A DNA stretch of 64,000 nucleotides from Corynebacterium sp. HMSC05H05 (GTDB taxonomy: Bacteria > Actinomycetota > Actinomycetes > Mycobacteriales > Mycobacteriaceae), in the NCBI RefSeq assembly GCF_001807265.1, contig NZ_KV788407.1, positions 55,111 through 119,110 of the forward strand, in the 5' to 3' direction. Within the stretch, counting starts at the first letter, position 1. Each line of letters starts with the position of its first letter. The notes under the pieces were generated by a model that saw only the letters and a list, made by a program, of their open reading frames with translations, did no database searches and was not told where the DNA came from. Made by a program: the position numbers and the translations under genes. Positions 27,551 through 35,615 of the stretch are shown piece after piece.

Positions 27551-28597
27551 TCAGCGCCTACCGGGCCAATCCACCACCGAGTGGCCGGCCGTCTGCTGGC
27601 TCACGTGGTCGATGGCCGCCAGACACGCCGCCATGGCCGAGATGACAAATTCGCCGACCTGCTCAGGTGCGGCGCCCTCGGAGACGAGCATGGTGGACTC
27701 GGCGTGCATGTGCGCGGCACCGTCGAACTCGTGCAGGTAGGCGGAGGTAGCGCAGGTGCGCTCGTTGACATCGTTGCACACCAGCCATAGCGGCAAGAAC
27801 GCATCCAAGGCGTCGCGGCCGGTGTCCCACATACCTGTCACTCGGGCATAGCGCGTGCCCGGTTCGCCGTCGATAGTCAGGGCAAAGGCCACGCCGTTGA
27901 CGCCGGTGGCAATCACGTCGTCGTCGCCCACGCCGTAACGGAAATCCAGTTGCTCCAAGGCGTCGGTGAGATCGTCGATGCCCACCGGCGCGATGTCACC
28001 TGCCGGGCCGCCCACTTCGCGGTAGAGCTCCGGTGCCGTGGACACCTCCTGCCTGCCGCCGCGCGGCAAGTGCCGCAGCGAAGGGTGCCTGCCCAGCAAC
28101 ACGTCGGTGTCCTGGGTGCGCAGGAGCTGCGGCGGTAGCGGCTGGTCCAGGCCCGCGTCTACGAAACGCTCGCGCAGCTTCCGGTAGAACGCGGCGGCGT
28201 GCTCGAGGGTGTCGACCAATTCGGCGGCCAGTTGATCGTCGCTAAGCCCATGCTTGATGTGCACCCCGCGGCGCATCCGCGCGCACAAATCCCCGGATTC
28301 CAGCAGGCGGAAGCTCGCCCATGGCCCGACCCGGTCGTGGTTCCACGTGTTGATGAAGCGGGCGAGAGCGCCTGAGTGCTCGAAGTCTGTGGGGATGCGC
28401 TCTGCGGTGTCGATGACCAGCGCCATCGGGCGGGAGTAGTCCACCCAAATCGCCACAGTAAAAGCGTGAGCCCCGATGACCAGGCGGTCCGGACGCACCA
28501 TCGGCTCGAAGCCGAGGCCCTCCAATACGGCAGCGACGCGCTCGAGAGTGACCTCGCCGGGGCGCTGTCGGCCCACCGGTGCAGCGTGCTTTCCCAT
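27551..28597 (-). CDS. Tandem YbjN-domain protein
   Basis: A 348-residue cytoplasmic protein with two similar domains of the YbjN (type III secretion chaperone-like) fold. The first covers about residues 15-145 (RVAAVLEGLGFEPMVRPDRLVI ... FINTWNHDRVGPWASFRL). The second covers about 205-335 (DDLTDALEQLDFRYGVGDDDVI ... LPLWLVCNDVNERTCATSAYL). The matching pattern of a short helix, a strand pair and an LxLxxxFNxW-like block supports internal duplication. Function unknown. It is convergent with the membrane gene ending at 27550 with no gap between the stops. Confidence 0.8.
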   Translation of the reverse strand: MGKHAAPVGRQRPGEVTLERVAAVLEGLGFEPMVRPDRLVIGAHAFTVAIWVDYSRPMALVIDTAERIPTDFEHSGALARFINTWNHDRVGPWASFRLLESGDLCARMRRGVHIKHGLSDDQLAAELVDTLEHAAAFYRKLRERFVDAGLDQPLPPQLLRTQDTDVLLGRHPSLRHLPRGGRQEVSTAPELYREVGGPAGDIAPVGIDDLTDALEQLDFRYGVGDDDVIATGVNGVAFALTIDGEPGTRYARVTGMWDTGRDALDAFLPLWLVCNDVNERTCATSAYLHEFDGAAHMHAESTMLVSEGAAPEQVGEFVISAMAACLAAIDHVSQQTAGHSVVDWPGRR

Positions 28598-28653
28598 ACA
28601 GCGAGCATAACGCCCGATGCGAAGCCAGCGCCCTTGGATTCCGCCGCAACGTC

Positions 28654-28659
28654 TACAAT
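28654..28659 (+). promoter_or_regulatory. -10 box upstream of the small membrane protein/MFS operon
   Basis: TACAAT with a TTGGAT about 14 bases upstream (28634-28639), divergent from the YbjN gene. Confidence 0.4.
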
Positions 28660-28698
28660 GTCGGCGGAATCGACTTGGTTGCGAAGGAGGTCATTGCG

Positions 28699-28878
28699 GT
28701 GTCCGCTGTCGGGAATCCGATTTTGGTGGTGGTGCTCAGCCTTGTGGCGGGGCTTCTCGTCGGCGGAGTGTGGTCCAGCTACCAACGCGGCGCTCCGCGT
28801 GCGGTCACCGCCGTGCTCGCGCTTTTGGCTGTCATGGCCCTGCTCTTCGCGGCGCTGATGCTTCTGGAGGTGATGTGA
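28699..28878 (+). CDS. Small membrane protein upstream of MFS transporter
   Basis: A 59-residue protein with two hydrophobic helices (NPILVVVLSLVAGLLVGGVW and VTAVLALLAVMALLFAALMLL) separated by SSYQRGAPRA. The GTG at 28699 is chosen for a strong AAGGAGG at 28684-28690. Longer frames starting upstream lack such a site. TACAAT at 28654-28659 is a likely -10 box. The MFS gene begins 1 base after its stop, so the two are coexpressed; a small accessory subunit of the transporter is possible. Confidence 0.6.
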   Translation: MSAVGNPILVVVLSLVAGLLVGGVWSSYQRGAPRAVTAVLALLAVMALLFAALMLLEVM

Positions 28879-28879
28879 G

Positions 28880-30178
28880 ATGGCATGGTCCAAACAGCCG
28901 CTGACCCGCGGGGAAGTTGAATCGTTGACCAACGTGTGGCGCGCCCGCGGGTTGATCCCCGTGCTCGTTGCGGTGGCTTCGGCGTTCGCGGCGTGGGCGC
29001 TGCTGCTGCCGGTGGTGCCCACCGCGGTGATCGACGCGGGCCAGCCAGCCTCCCTGGCAGGGCTGTCCACCGGCGTGTTCATGTTCGCCACCGTGATCAC
29101 GCAGATATTCACCCCGAAAGCGCTGAAGACGTTCGGCTTCGGCTGGGTGCTGGCCATCTCCTCGCTGCTGCTGGGCATCCCGGCGTTCGGCTACATGCTC
29201 GGCATGGACGCCGCACCGCTGCTGACCGTCAGCGCCATCCGCGGTATCGGCTTCGGCGCACTGTCCGTGGCGGAAGCCGCCATCATCGCCGAGCTTGTGC
29301 CGCTGCGACTGTTGGGCAGTGCCACCGGCATCTTCGGCATGGTCGTCGGCCTCGCACAGATGGTGGCGCTGCCGTCAGGCCTGGCGCTGGTGGACAAGAT
29401 CGGCTACGACGCCGTGTACATGATCGCCGCCTCCATCGGCGCAATCTCGCTGGTGGCCTGCCTGGCCATCCCGCCCATTCCGCCGGCGGACCCGGACGCG
29501 GAGACGCAGCAGAGCGTGCGCGTGCCCATGTGGCACCTCGCGCTCGTGCCGGCGCTCGCCTTGATGTTTGTCACCACCGCCTACGGCGCGATCACGAACT
29601 TCCTCCCGGTGTCCATGCGTGAGCTCGACCCCGTCTCCGGCGCAGCGCTGGCGGGTGTGATGCTGGCGGTGCTCAACTTCGCCGCGATGGTGGCGCGCTA
29701 CGTCGCCGGGCGGATCATGGACCGCCGCGGCTACCCGGGCAGCGTCATCATCCCGTGCCAGATCATCGCCGCCCTCGGTGTGGCGCTGATGGCGATGATC
29801 CTGTCCATGGAGCTGCCAGCGTGGACCATGCTTATCGCCGCGCTGTTCTACGGCGCAGGTTTCGGCGGGGTGCAGAACGAGGCGCTGACGATGCTGTTCT
29901 ACCGCCTGCCGCGCCACAAGACCTCGGAGGCCTCGGCGATCTGGAACATCGGCTTCGACGGCGGTACCGGCTTAGGCTCCACGTTCTACGGGATGCTGGT
30001 GGCGCAGATGGCGTTTGCCCCGGTGTTCGGCATCGCCTCTGCGGTGATCACCATCGGCCTTGCCATCACGCTTCTGGACCGCCAGCTGGGCCGCCACCGC
30101 GTGGTGGAAGTGAACAACCTGTCCGCGCGCCTGAAGTCCGTGCAGGTCCCGCGGCCCTACCCGCGCAAGCGCCAGTAG
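28880..30178 (+). CDS. MFS transporter
   Basis: A 432-residue major facilitator with about 12 hydrophobic segments. The first helix (LIPVLVAVASAFAAWALLLPVVP) follows a short cytoplasmic N-terminus. The loop-2/3 region and the motif RYVAGRIMDRRGYPG, near residue 270, are the usual MFS A-like signature in the second half. The substrate cannot be told. In related genomes an MFS gene stands at the head of the his gene cluster, and here too the next gene is a HisH homologue. Confidence 0.88.
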   Translation: MAWSKQPLTRGEVESLTNVWRARGLIPVLVAVASAFAAWALLLPVVPTAVIDAGQPASLAGLSTGVFMFATVITQIFTPKALKTFGFGWVLAISSLLLGIPAFGYMLGMDAAPLLTVSAIRGIGFGALSVAEAAIIAELVPLRLLGSATGIFGMVVGLAQMVALPSGLALVDKIGYDAVYMIAASIGAISLVACLAIPPIPPADPDAETQQSVRVPMWHLALVPALALMFVTTAYGAITNFLPVSMRELDPVSGAALAGVMLAVLNFAAMVARYVAGRIMDRRGYPGSVIIPCQIIAALGVALMAMILSMELPAWTMLIAALFYGAGFGGVQNEALTMLFYRLPRHKTSEASAIWNIGFDGGTGLGSTFYGMLVAQMAFAPVFGIASAVITIGLAITLLDRQLGRHRVVEVNNLSARLKSVQVPRPYPRKRQ

Positions 30179-30191
30179 TCTGCGCGGAAGC

Positions 30192-30197
30192 TACACT
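30192..30197 (+). promoter_or_regulatory. -10 box, leaderless start of the HisH-like gene
   Basis: TACACT lies 8 nt before the ATG at 30206. The degenerate HisH homologue therefore still has an intact-looking promoter. Confidence 0.5.
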
Positions 30198-30205
30198 ACG
30201 CACCT

Positions 30206-30835
30206 ATGAGCGAGACAACCCCCAGCCCGACGGCCCCCGCTGTGGCAGTGTTCGACACGTTTTCGGGGACAGACCCGGCAGTGGAGGCGTTGCGCGACGC
30301 ATTGCGGGCTGAGGGGGTAAACGCGGAGGTCACCTCGGACCCGGCGAGTGCCGTCGCCGCGGACGGACTGGTCGTGGCCGCCTCCGGTGACGCCGCCGAA
30401 GCGCTGCGGGCACTGCGCACCGCTCAGGCTGATCGCGTTGTGGGGCAGCGTCTCGCCGGATCGCGCCCGGTGCTTGTGGTCGGCGCCGCCATGGACGCGC
30501 TGTTCGAGCACGGCGCGGACGGTGCGGCTGGGTTCGGGGAGTGGCCGGGAGGCGTCGAGAAGCTTGATGCCCCCGTCGAGCGGGCGGAGGTTGCTGCCGC
30601 GGACGGTTCGCAGATGCTCGACGGTGCCCACGAGTTCGAGTTCAACGCCGCCACCGGCGCCCGCGATTTCGAGCTGAAAGAGGACGAGTTCATCGCCTAC
30701 CCGAAGCTGAGCTGGGCGGGCGAGGTGCTGGCCGCGGTGGAAAACGGCCCGCTGTGGGCGACGCGTTTCCACCCCGAGGCCTCCGGCGAGGCTGGTACCG
30801 GTGTGCTTCGCAACTGGATCGCGCAGCTGGGGTAA
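30206..30835 (+). CDS. HisH-like protein lacking the catalytic cysteine
   Basis: A 209-residue homologue of HisH, the glutaminase subunit of imidazole glycerol phosphate synthase. Collinear blocks include LVVAASGDAAEALRALR, GQRLAGSRPVL, GEWPGGVEKLDAPV and AAVENGPLWATRFHPEASG. The nucleophile block GICVGMQ is VVGAAMD here, with Gly93 in place of Cys. The oxyanion motif PGVGA is AASGD, and the PHMGWN segment is missing. The FHPE His-Glu pair (189, 191) remains. Glutaminase activity is therefore unlikely. The frame is full length with normal codon use, so it seems maintained rather than decaying. hisA, hisF and hisI are not next to it. Confidence 0.75.
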   Translation: MSETTPSPTAPAVAVFDTFSGTDPAVEALRDALRAEGVNAEVTSDPASAVAADGLVVAASGDAAEALRALRTAQADRVVGQRLAGSRPVLVVGAAMDALFEHGADGAAGFGEWPGGVEKLDAPVERAEVAAADGSQMLDGAHEFEFNAATGARDFELKEDEFIAYPKLSWAGEVLAAVENGPLWATRFHPEASGEAGTGVLRNWIAQLG

Positions 30836-30840
30836 GCACG

Positions 30841-31644
30841 ATGACGGATGTGACGGGGAACCTCGAGGCCGCGGAGGCGGCGGTTGATGCTGCCCGCGAG
30901 ATCTTCGTCAACGAACTCGGCGCCGCGCCCGCCCTGCACAAGGGCTCGGGAGACTTCGCCACCGCCGCGGACCTGGCGGTCGAAGAGCTGCTGCGCGACA
31001 AGCTCACCGGTGCCACCGGCATCGGCGTGTACGGCGAGGAGCAGGGCGGCGAGCTGGACGCACACGCGTGCTGGGTGGTGGACCCCATCGACGGGACGTC
31101 GAACTATTCCACCGGCAACCCCAACTGCGCGATCCTGGTCTCCCTGCTGGTGGAGCGGCAGCCGGTGGTGGCGGTGGTGGACGCGCCGCTGCTGGATATG
31201 CGCATGACAGCCGTGGACGGCGAGCCGGCCCACCTCAACGGGGCCGCGCTGCCGCCGGTGAGTGAGGCGTCGTCGGCGCCGCACGTCGGCGTCGGCTCCC
31301 TGTTTTCCCGCGACCGCAGGCGCATGCCGTCGAACCAGCGCCTGGATCTGGCGGGCGAGCTGACCCGGGCGCACCTGCGTCCGCGGATTAGCGGCTCGGT
31401 GGGCATCGACTTGGCGTTCGCCGCGCAGGGTATCTACCAGGCTGCGGTGAGCTTCTCCCCGCACGTGTGGGACAACTCAGCCGGTATCTTGCTGGCGCGC
31501 AGCGCAGGTGCGGTGGCCACCGCTGGCGACGGCACACCGTGGGAGCCCGGCAAAGTCGGGGCGGTGGTGGGCACGGCCAAAGCCCACGCCGCGGTGATGG
31601 AGGCGATTCGGAGGGTACGGGTTGATGCGGGCGAGGAGGATTAA
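30841..31644 (+). CDS. impA: Inositol-monophosphatase family protein
   Basis: A 267-residue Mg-dependent phosphatase. Family motifs: GEEQGG (about residue 66), WVVDPIDGTSNYSTG holding the metal-binding Asp residues (about 80-94), and VWDNSAGILLARSAGA near residue 210. The ATG at 30841 is chosen, 5 bases after the HisH-like stop; an upstream start at 30754 would overlap that gene. In C. glutamicum and mycobacteria impA lies inside the his cluster between hisA and hisF, which explains its position here. Substrate could be inositol phosphate or histidinol phosphate. Confidence 0.88.
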   Translation: MTDVTGNLEAAEAAVDAAREIFVNELGAAPALHKGSGDFATAADLAVEELLRDKLTGATGIGVYGEEQGGELDAHACWVVDPIDGTSNYSTGNPNCAILVSLLVERQPVVAVVDAPLLDMRMTAVDGEPAHLNGAALPPVSEASSAPHVGVGSLFSRDRRRMPSNQRLDLAGELTRAHLRPRISGSVGIDLAFAAQGIYQAAVSFSPHVWDNSAGILLARSAGAVATAGDGTPWEPGKVGAVVGTAKAHAAVMEAIRRVRVDAGEED

Positions 31645-31647
31645 CGC

Positions 31648-32328
31648 ATGACTACGGCTGCAAAACCAGACAAGAAGGCTGCCCGTGAAGGGGCGATCAC
31701 GCTCGGTGTCGCGGGCGCGCTGACTTGGATAAGCTCGCGGATGGACTGGGTGCGCGCCGAGTTCGTCGACGACATCTCCGGCGGCGGCGAGGCCAGCGTC
31801 AACGGCGCGGACTGGTCCACGGAGACCGGCGCGATTGCGGTGCTGCTGCTTGCCGGCATGGTCGCAGCATTTGCTTTGCGGCGCCTCGGCCGCCGCGTCA
31901 TCGGCGTCATCTGCGCGGCGGCGTCCGTGGGGCTGGCGGTGCCGACTGTGCGTCTGCTCACCGGCGGGGCAGACCCGGAGCGGGTGCACGCGCTGCTGAC
32001 CGCTGGCGCGGACGAGGCGCAGCAGGGCAATTCCGCGCCGGCGATCGCGCAGTGGGCTGAGATCACCTCCGCCACCACGGAGGTGGCCGGCCCCGGGCTG
32101 GCGCTCGCGGCCGCGGTGCTCGGCCTGGCCGGCGGGGTGCTGCTGGTCGCGCGGCCGGGTGAGGATTCGCCGCGGCAGCACAAGTACGAGAAGGAAACCG
32201 TGCGCCGGGAGAAAGTGCGCGAGGACTTGGAGGAGGATCCGCAGTCGGGCCGCGTGCTGTGGGACGCGATCAGCGCAGACATCGATCCGACGGATCCGGA
32301 TTTCCGATCCTCCAAGCCCACCCGCTAG
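31648..32328 (+). CDS. Trp biosynthesis-associated membrane protein (TIGR02234-like)
   Basis: A 226-residue membrane protein with about four hydrophobic segments (near residues 18-30, 60-78, 82-102 and 150-168) and a polar C-terminal tail (QHKYEKETVRREKVREDLEED) that ends about 60 residues after the last helix. Its place directly before trpC matches the actinobacterial Trp-associated membrane protein family (Rv1610 in M. tuberculosis stands in the same spot). Function unknown. It starts 3 bases after impA. Confidence 0.75.
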   Translation: MTTAAKPDKKAAREGAITLGVAGALTWISSRMDWVRAEFVDDISGGGEASVNGADWSTETGAIAVLLLAGMVAAFALRRLGRRVIGVICAAASVGLAVPTVRLLTGGADPERVHALLTAGADEAQQGNSAPAIAQWAEITSATTEVAGPGLALAAAVLGLAGGVLLVARPGEDSPRQHKYEKETVRREKVREDLEEDPQSGRVLWDAISADIDPTDPDFRSSKPTR

Positions 32329-32372
32329 CCTTATGCGTGACAGGCCAGGCCCCTTGCAACTGGGAGGTAGCC

Positions 32373-33191
32373 ATGCCGGCACCGAGCACACTCGACGACG
32401 TCGTCGCTGGTGTGCTTCGCGATGTTGCTAAGCGTGAGGCCGCCGTTTCCTTCAAAGAGATCAAAGCGCGCTCGCGCGATATGGCGCCGACCCGGGATGC
32501 CCGGGCGGCGCTTTTGCGTCATGGCTGCAGCGTGATTGTGGAGATCAAGCGCAACTCCCCGGTCTTCGGCCCCACCGGCGCCGGGCTTGCCAGCATCGAG
32601 GCGCTGGCCCAGAACATCGAAGCGGGCGGCGCCCACCTCATCGCGTGCCAGACGGAGCGCTTGCGTTTCGACGGCTCGCTGGCGGACATGGCCCAGGCCA
32701 GGGCGGCGGTGGAGCTGCCGATGATGTGCCGCGACGTGATCGTGGACCCGTACCAGATCCACGAGGCGCGCTGCTACGGCGCCGACGCCATCCCGCTGCA
32801 GGTGGGCATCTTGGACCAGGCCCGTTTCGAGGCGCTGTTGGACCGCGCCGAATCTCTCGGCATGGCTGCTGTGGCGGAGGTGCGCACCCCGGAGGAGGCG
32901 GACCGCGCGCTGCGCGCGGGCGTCTCCGTGGTGGCGGTGAACTCCTGGACCTTCGACACCAACGACCTGAACCGCAACGCGTTCGCCGAAATCGCGCCCG
33001 GGCTTCCCAGCGAAGTGATCAAGATCAGCCTTGGTGGCGTGGCCACTCCGCGCGATCTGATTAACGCCGCCTCCTGCGGCGCGGACGCGGTGCTCGCGGC
33101 GGAGGCCGTCATGGCGGCCGGGGACGTGCTCTCCGCGACGCGCTCGCTGGCTACCGCGGGCCAGCACCCCGCGTGCCCGTCGCGAAACTAA
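32373..33191 (+). CDS. trpC: TrpC-like protein with altered catalytic residues
   Basis: A 272-residue homologue of indole-3-glycerol-phosphate synthase. Start ATG 32373 has GGGAGG at 32362-32367. By motif alignment with the S. solfataricus enzyme: E51 and K53 are kept (E57, K59 in VEIKRNSP), as are E159 (E169) and N180 (N190). The general-acid K110 is Arg120 (MMCRDV instead of LMKDF). E210-S211 is Leu220-Gly221 (ISLGGV instead of AESG), and the phosphate-loop GS/GE is AE. Normal catalysis is doubtful. C. glutamicum has a fused trpCF in its trp operon, so this copy may be redundant and have a new role. Confidence 0.8.
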   Translation: MPAPSTLDDVVAGVLRDVAKREAAVSFKEIKARSRDMAPTRDARAALLRHGCSVIVEIKRNSPVFGPTGAGLASIEALAQNIEAGGAHLIACQTERLRFDGSLADMAQARAAVELPMMCRDVIVDPYQIHEARCYGADAIPLQVGILDQARFEALLDRAESLGMAAVAEVRTPEEADRALRAGVSVVAVNSWTFDTNDLNRNAFAEIAPGLPSEVIKISLGGVATPRDLINAASCGADAVLAAEAVMAAGDVLSATRSLATAGQHPACPSRN

Positions 33192-33195
33192 ATGG

Positions 33196-33201
33196 CACAC
33201 T
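33196..33201 (+). promoter_or_regulatory. -10-like box of lgt
   Basis: CACACT lies 7 nt before the GTG at 33209. The same GGCACACT context occurs before ftsY (60500-60505). The first base departs from TANNNT, so this is tentative. Confidence 0.35.
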
Positions 33202-33208
33202 GTTTGGC

Positions 33209-34180
33209 GTGCAAACGCTGAATTTGGCCAACATTCCGTCGCCGCCGCAGGGCGTGTGGCACCTCGGTCCCATACCCATCCGCGCCTACGCGCTGTGCAT
33301 CATCACCGGCATCGTCGTCGCGATGGCGATCTCGCTGCGCCGCTACAAAGCGCGCGGCGGCAACCCGGAGACGGTGTGGGACGCGGCGATTGTGATTATC
33401 CCCGCCGGCATCATCGGCGGGCGCCTGTACCACGTGATCACGGACCACCAGAAGTACTTCGGCGAGGGCAAAAACCCTTGGCAGGCGTTCAACATCACCG
33501 CCGGGGGCTTGGGCATTATCGGCGCGGTCGCGCTCGGCGCGCTCGCGGTGTGGGTGATGATGCGGCGCAAGGGGCTGCCGATTGCCCCGCTTGCGGACGC
33601 GATTGCGCCGTCGGTGATCCTCGCCCAGGGCATCGGCCGGCTGGGCAACTACTTCAACCAGGAGCTCTACGGTGCCGAGACGGACGTGCCATGGGCGCTG
33701 GACATCTACTACCGCGTCAACGAAGCCGGCCAGTACGCGCCGCTGACGGGCCGCTCCACCGGTGAGGTGATCGCGAGCGTGCACCCGACGTTCCTCTACG
33801 AGCTGATCTGGAACGTCGCGGTGTTTTTCGTGCTTATCTGGGCGGACCGTCGCTTCCGCCTCGGCCATGGGCGTGTGTTCTGGCTCTACGTGGCCGGCTA
33901 CACGCTGGGCCGCTTCTTCATCGAGTTCATGCGCCGCGACGAGGCGAACCTGATCCTCGGCCTGCGCGTGAACACGTGGGTCTCCGCCATCTTGTTCATC
34001 GTCGCCGTGGCGATCTTCTTCATGCTGCAAAAGGGGAGGGAGACCCCGGAGGAGGTTGACCCGGAGTACAACCGCAGGCCCACGGCAGACTCACAGGATC
34101 GGGAGTACCGTGGGGCGCTGAAGAACACGAATAACACCGACGACAACACCGAAGATAACGAGGTTGGTACACGTGGATAG
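33209..34180 (+). CDS. lgt: Prolipoprotein diacylglyceryl transferase
   Basis: A 323-residue integral membrane enzyme that attaches diacylglycerol to the lipobox cysteine of prolipoproteins, the step before LspA. Seen: [23 protein letters not shown] at the N-terminus, [23 protein letters not shown] (the Lgt signature, about residues 149-161), [11 protein letters not shown] and [16 protein letters not shown]. Seven hydrophobic segments fit the family. GTG 33209 is chosen over an earlier frame start at 33173 because it matches the usual N-terminus and follows a CACACT box. The stop overlaps the pyk start. Confidence 0.95.
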   Translation: MQTLNLANIPSPPQGVWHLGPIPIRAYALCIITGIVVAMAISLRRYKARGGNPETVWDAAIVIIPAGIIGGRLYHVITDHQKYFGEGKNPWQAFNITAGGLGIIGAVALGALAVWVMMRRKGLPIAPLADAIAPSVILAQGIGRLGNYFNQELYGAETDVPWALDIYYRVNEAGQYAPLTGRSTGEVIASVHPTFLYELIWNVAVFFVLIWADRRFRLGHGRVFWLYVAGYTLGRFFIEFMRRDEANLILGLRVNTWVSAILFIVAVAIFFMLQKGRETPEEVDPEYNRRPTADSQDREYRGALKNTNNTDDNTEDNEVGTRG

Positions 34181-35597
34181 AAGGACAAAGATCGTCTGCA
34201 CCCTCGGCCCGGCCGTGGCCAGCAAGGATGCGATTTTGGGCCTGGTGCGCGACGGCATGGACGTGGCGCGCCTGAACTTCTCGCACGGCGACTACCCGGA
34301 CCACGAGCAGAACTACCGCTGGGTCCGCGAAGCCACCGACGAGACCGGCCACGCCGTGGGCATCCTGGCTGACCTGCAGGGACCGAAGATCCGCCTCGGC
34401 CGCTTCGAGGGCGACGGCAAAACCTACTGGGAAACCGGCGAGACCGTCCGCATCACCGTGGACGACGTCGAGGGCACGCACGACCGCGTGTCCACCACCT
34501 ATAAGCAGCTCGCCCAGGACGCGAAGCCGGGCGACCGCCTGCTCGTGGACGACGGCAAGGTCGGCCTGGTCTGCACCGAGGTCGACGGCAACGACGTGGT
34601 CTGCCGCGTCACCGAGGGCGGCCCGGTGTCCAACAACAAGGGTGTGTCGCTTCCGGGCATGGACATCTCCGTGCCGGCGCTGAGCGAGAAGGACAAAGCC
34701 GACCTGCGCTTCGCACTCGAGCTTGGCGTGGACATCATCGCCCTGTCGTTCGTGCGTTCCCCGGCGGACGTGGAGCTGGTCCACGAGATCATGGATGAGG
34801 TCGGCCGGCGTGTGCCTGTCGTCGCAAAGCTTGAAAAGCCCGAGGCGGTCGACGCGCTGGAGTCCATCATCCTCGCATTCGACGCCGTGATGGTCGCCCG
34901 CGGCGACCTGGGCGTGGAGATCCCGCTCGAGCAGGTGCCGGCGGTGCAGAAGCGCGTGATCCAGATTGCGCGTGAAAATGCGAAGCCGGTGATCGTGGCT
35001 ACGCAGATGCTCGACTCCATGATCGAGAACTCGCGCCCGACCCGCGCGGAGGCCTCCGACGTGGCCAACGCGGTGCTCGACGGCGCGGACGGCGTGATGC
35101 TCTCCGGCGAGACGTCCGTGGGCGTGGACCCGCATAACGTGGTGCGCACGATGAGCCGCATTGTGCGCTCCGCGGAGACCATGGGTACCGTGCCGCCGCT
35201 GAACCACATCCCGCGCACGAAGCGCGGCGTGGTGTCCTACTCAGCCAACGACATCGCCGATCGCCTCAACGCGCGCGCGATTGTCACCTTCACCACCTCC
35301 GGCGATACCGCCCGCCGCGTGGCGCGCCTGCACCCGGACCTGCCGCTTCTGGTGTTCACGCCGGTGCAGCAGGTGCGCTCGCAGCTGGCCATGACGTGGG
35401 GCGCGGAGACGTTCCTGTGCGAGGAGGTCCACAGCACCGACGACATGATCAAGGTGGTGGACCGCCAGCTTCTGGCCATGGAGCAGTACAACGAGGGCGA
35501 CACCATGGTTGTTGTCGCAGGCACCCCGCCGGGAATTGCGGGCACGACGAACACCATCCACGTCCACCAGCTCGGCGAGGACACGCGCCGGCAATAA
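34173..35597 (+). CDS. pyk: Pyruvate kinase
   Basis: A 474-residue glycolytic enzyme transferring phosphate from phosphoenolpyruvate to ADP. Seen: [11 protein letters not shown] with the first substrate-binding Arg, RLNFSHG (about residues 31-37), [12 protein letters not shown], and the active-site block [15 protein letters not shown] [14 protein letters not shown] with the catalytic Lys. [12 protein letters not shown] binds the metal, and [25 protein letters not shown] is also family-typical. GTG 34173 gives MDRRTKIVC, close to the C. glutamicum start. The start lies inside the end of lgt, so they are coupled. Confidence 0.96.
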   Translation: MDRRTKIVCTLGPAVASKDAILGLVRDGMDVARLNFSHGDYPDHEQNYRWVREATDETGHAVGILADLQGPKIRLGRFEGDGKTYWETGETVRITVDDVEGTHDRVSTTYKQLAQDAKPGDRLLVDDGKVGLVCTEVDGNDVVCRVTEGGPVSNNKGVSLPGMDISVPALSEKDKADLRFALELGVDIIALSFVRSPADVELVHEIMDEVGRRVPVVAKLEKPEAVDALESIILAFDAVMVARGDLGVEIPLEQVPAVQKRVIQIARENAKPVIVATQMLDSMIENSRPTRAEASDVANAVLDGADGVMLSGETSVGVDPHNVVRTMSRIVRSAETMGTVPPLNHIPRTKRGVVSYSANDIADRLNARAIVTFTTSGDTARRVARLHPDLPLLVFTPVQQVRSQLAMTWGAETFLCEEVHSTDDMIKVVDRQLLAMEQYNEGDTMVVVAGTPPGIAGTTNTIHVHQLGEDTRRQ

Positions 35598-35602
35598 CTG
35601 GT

Positions 35603-35608
35603 TACGCT
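35603..35608 (+). promoter_or_regulatory. -10 box of the UvrA-like gene
   Basis: TACGCT lies 7 nt before the ATG at 35616. It supports that ATG over the GTG at 35610 and a leaderless transcript. Confidence 0.55.
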
Positions 35609-35615
35609 GGTGGGC

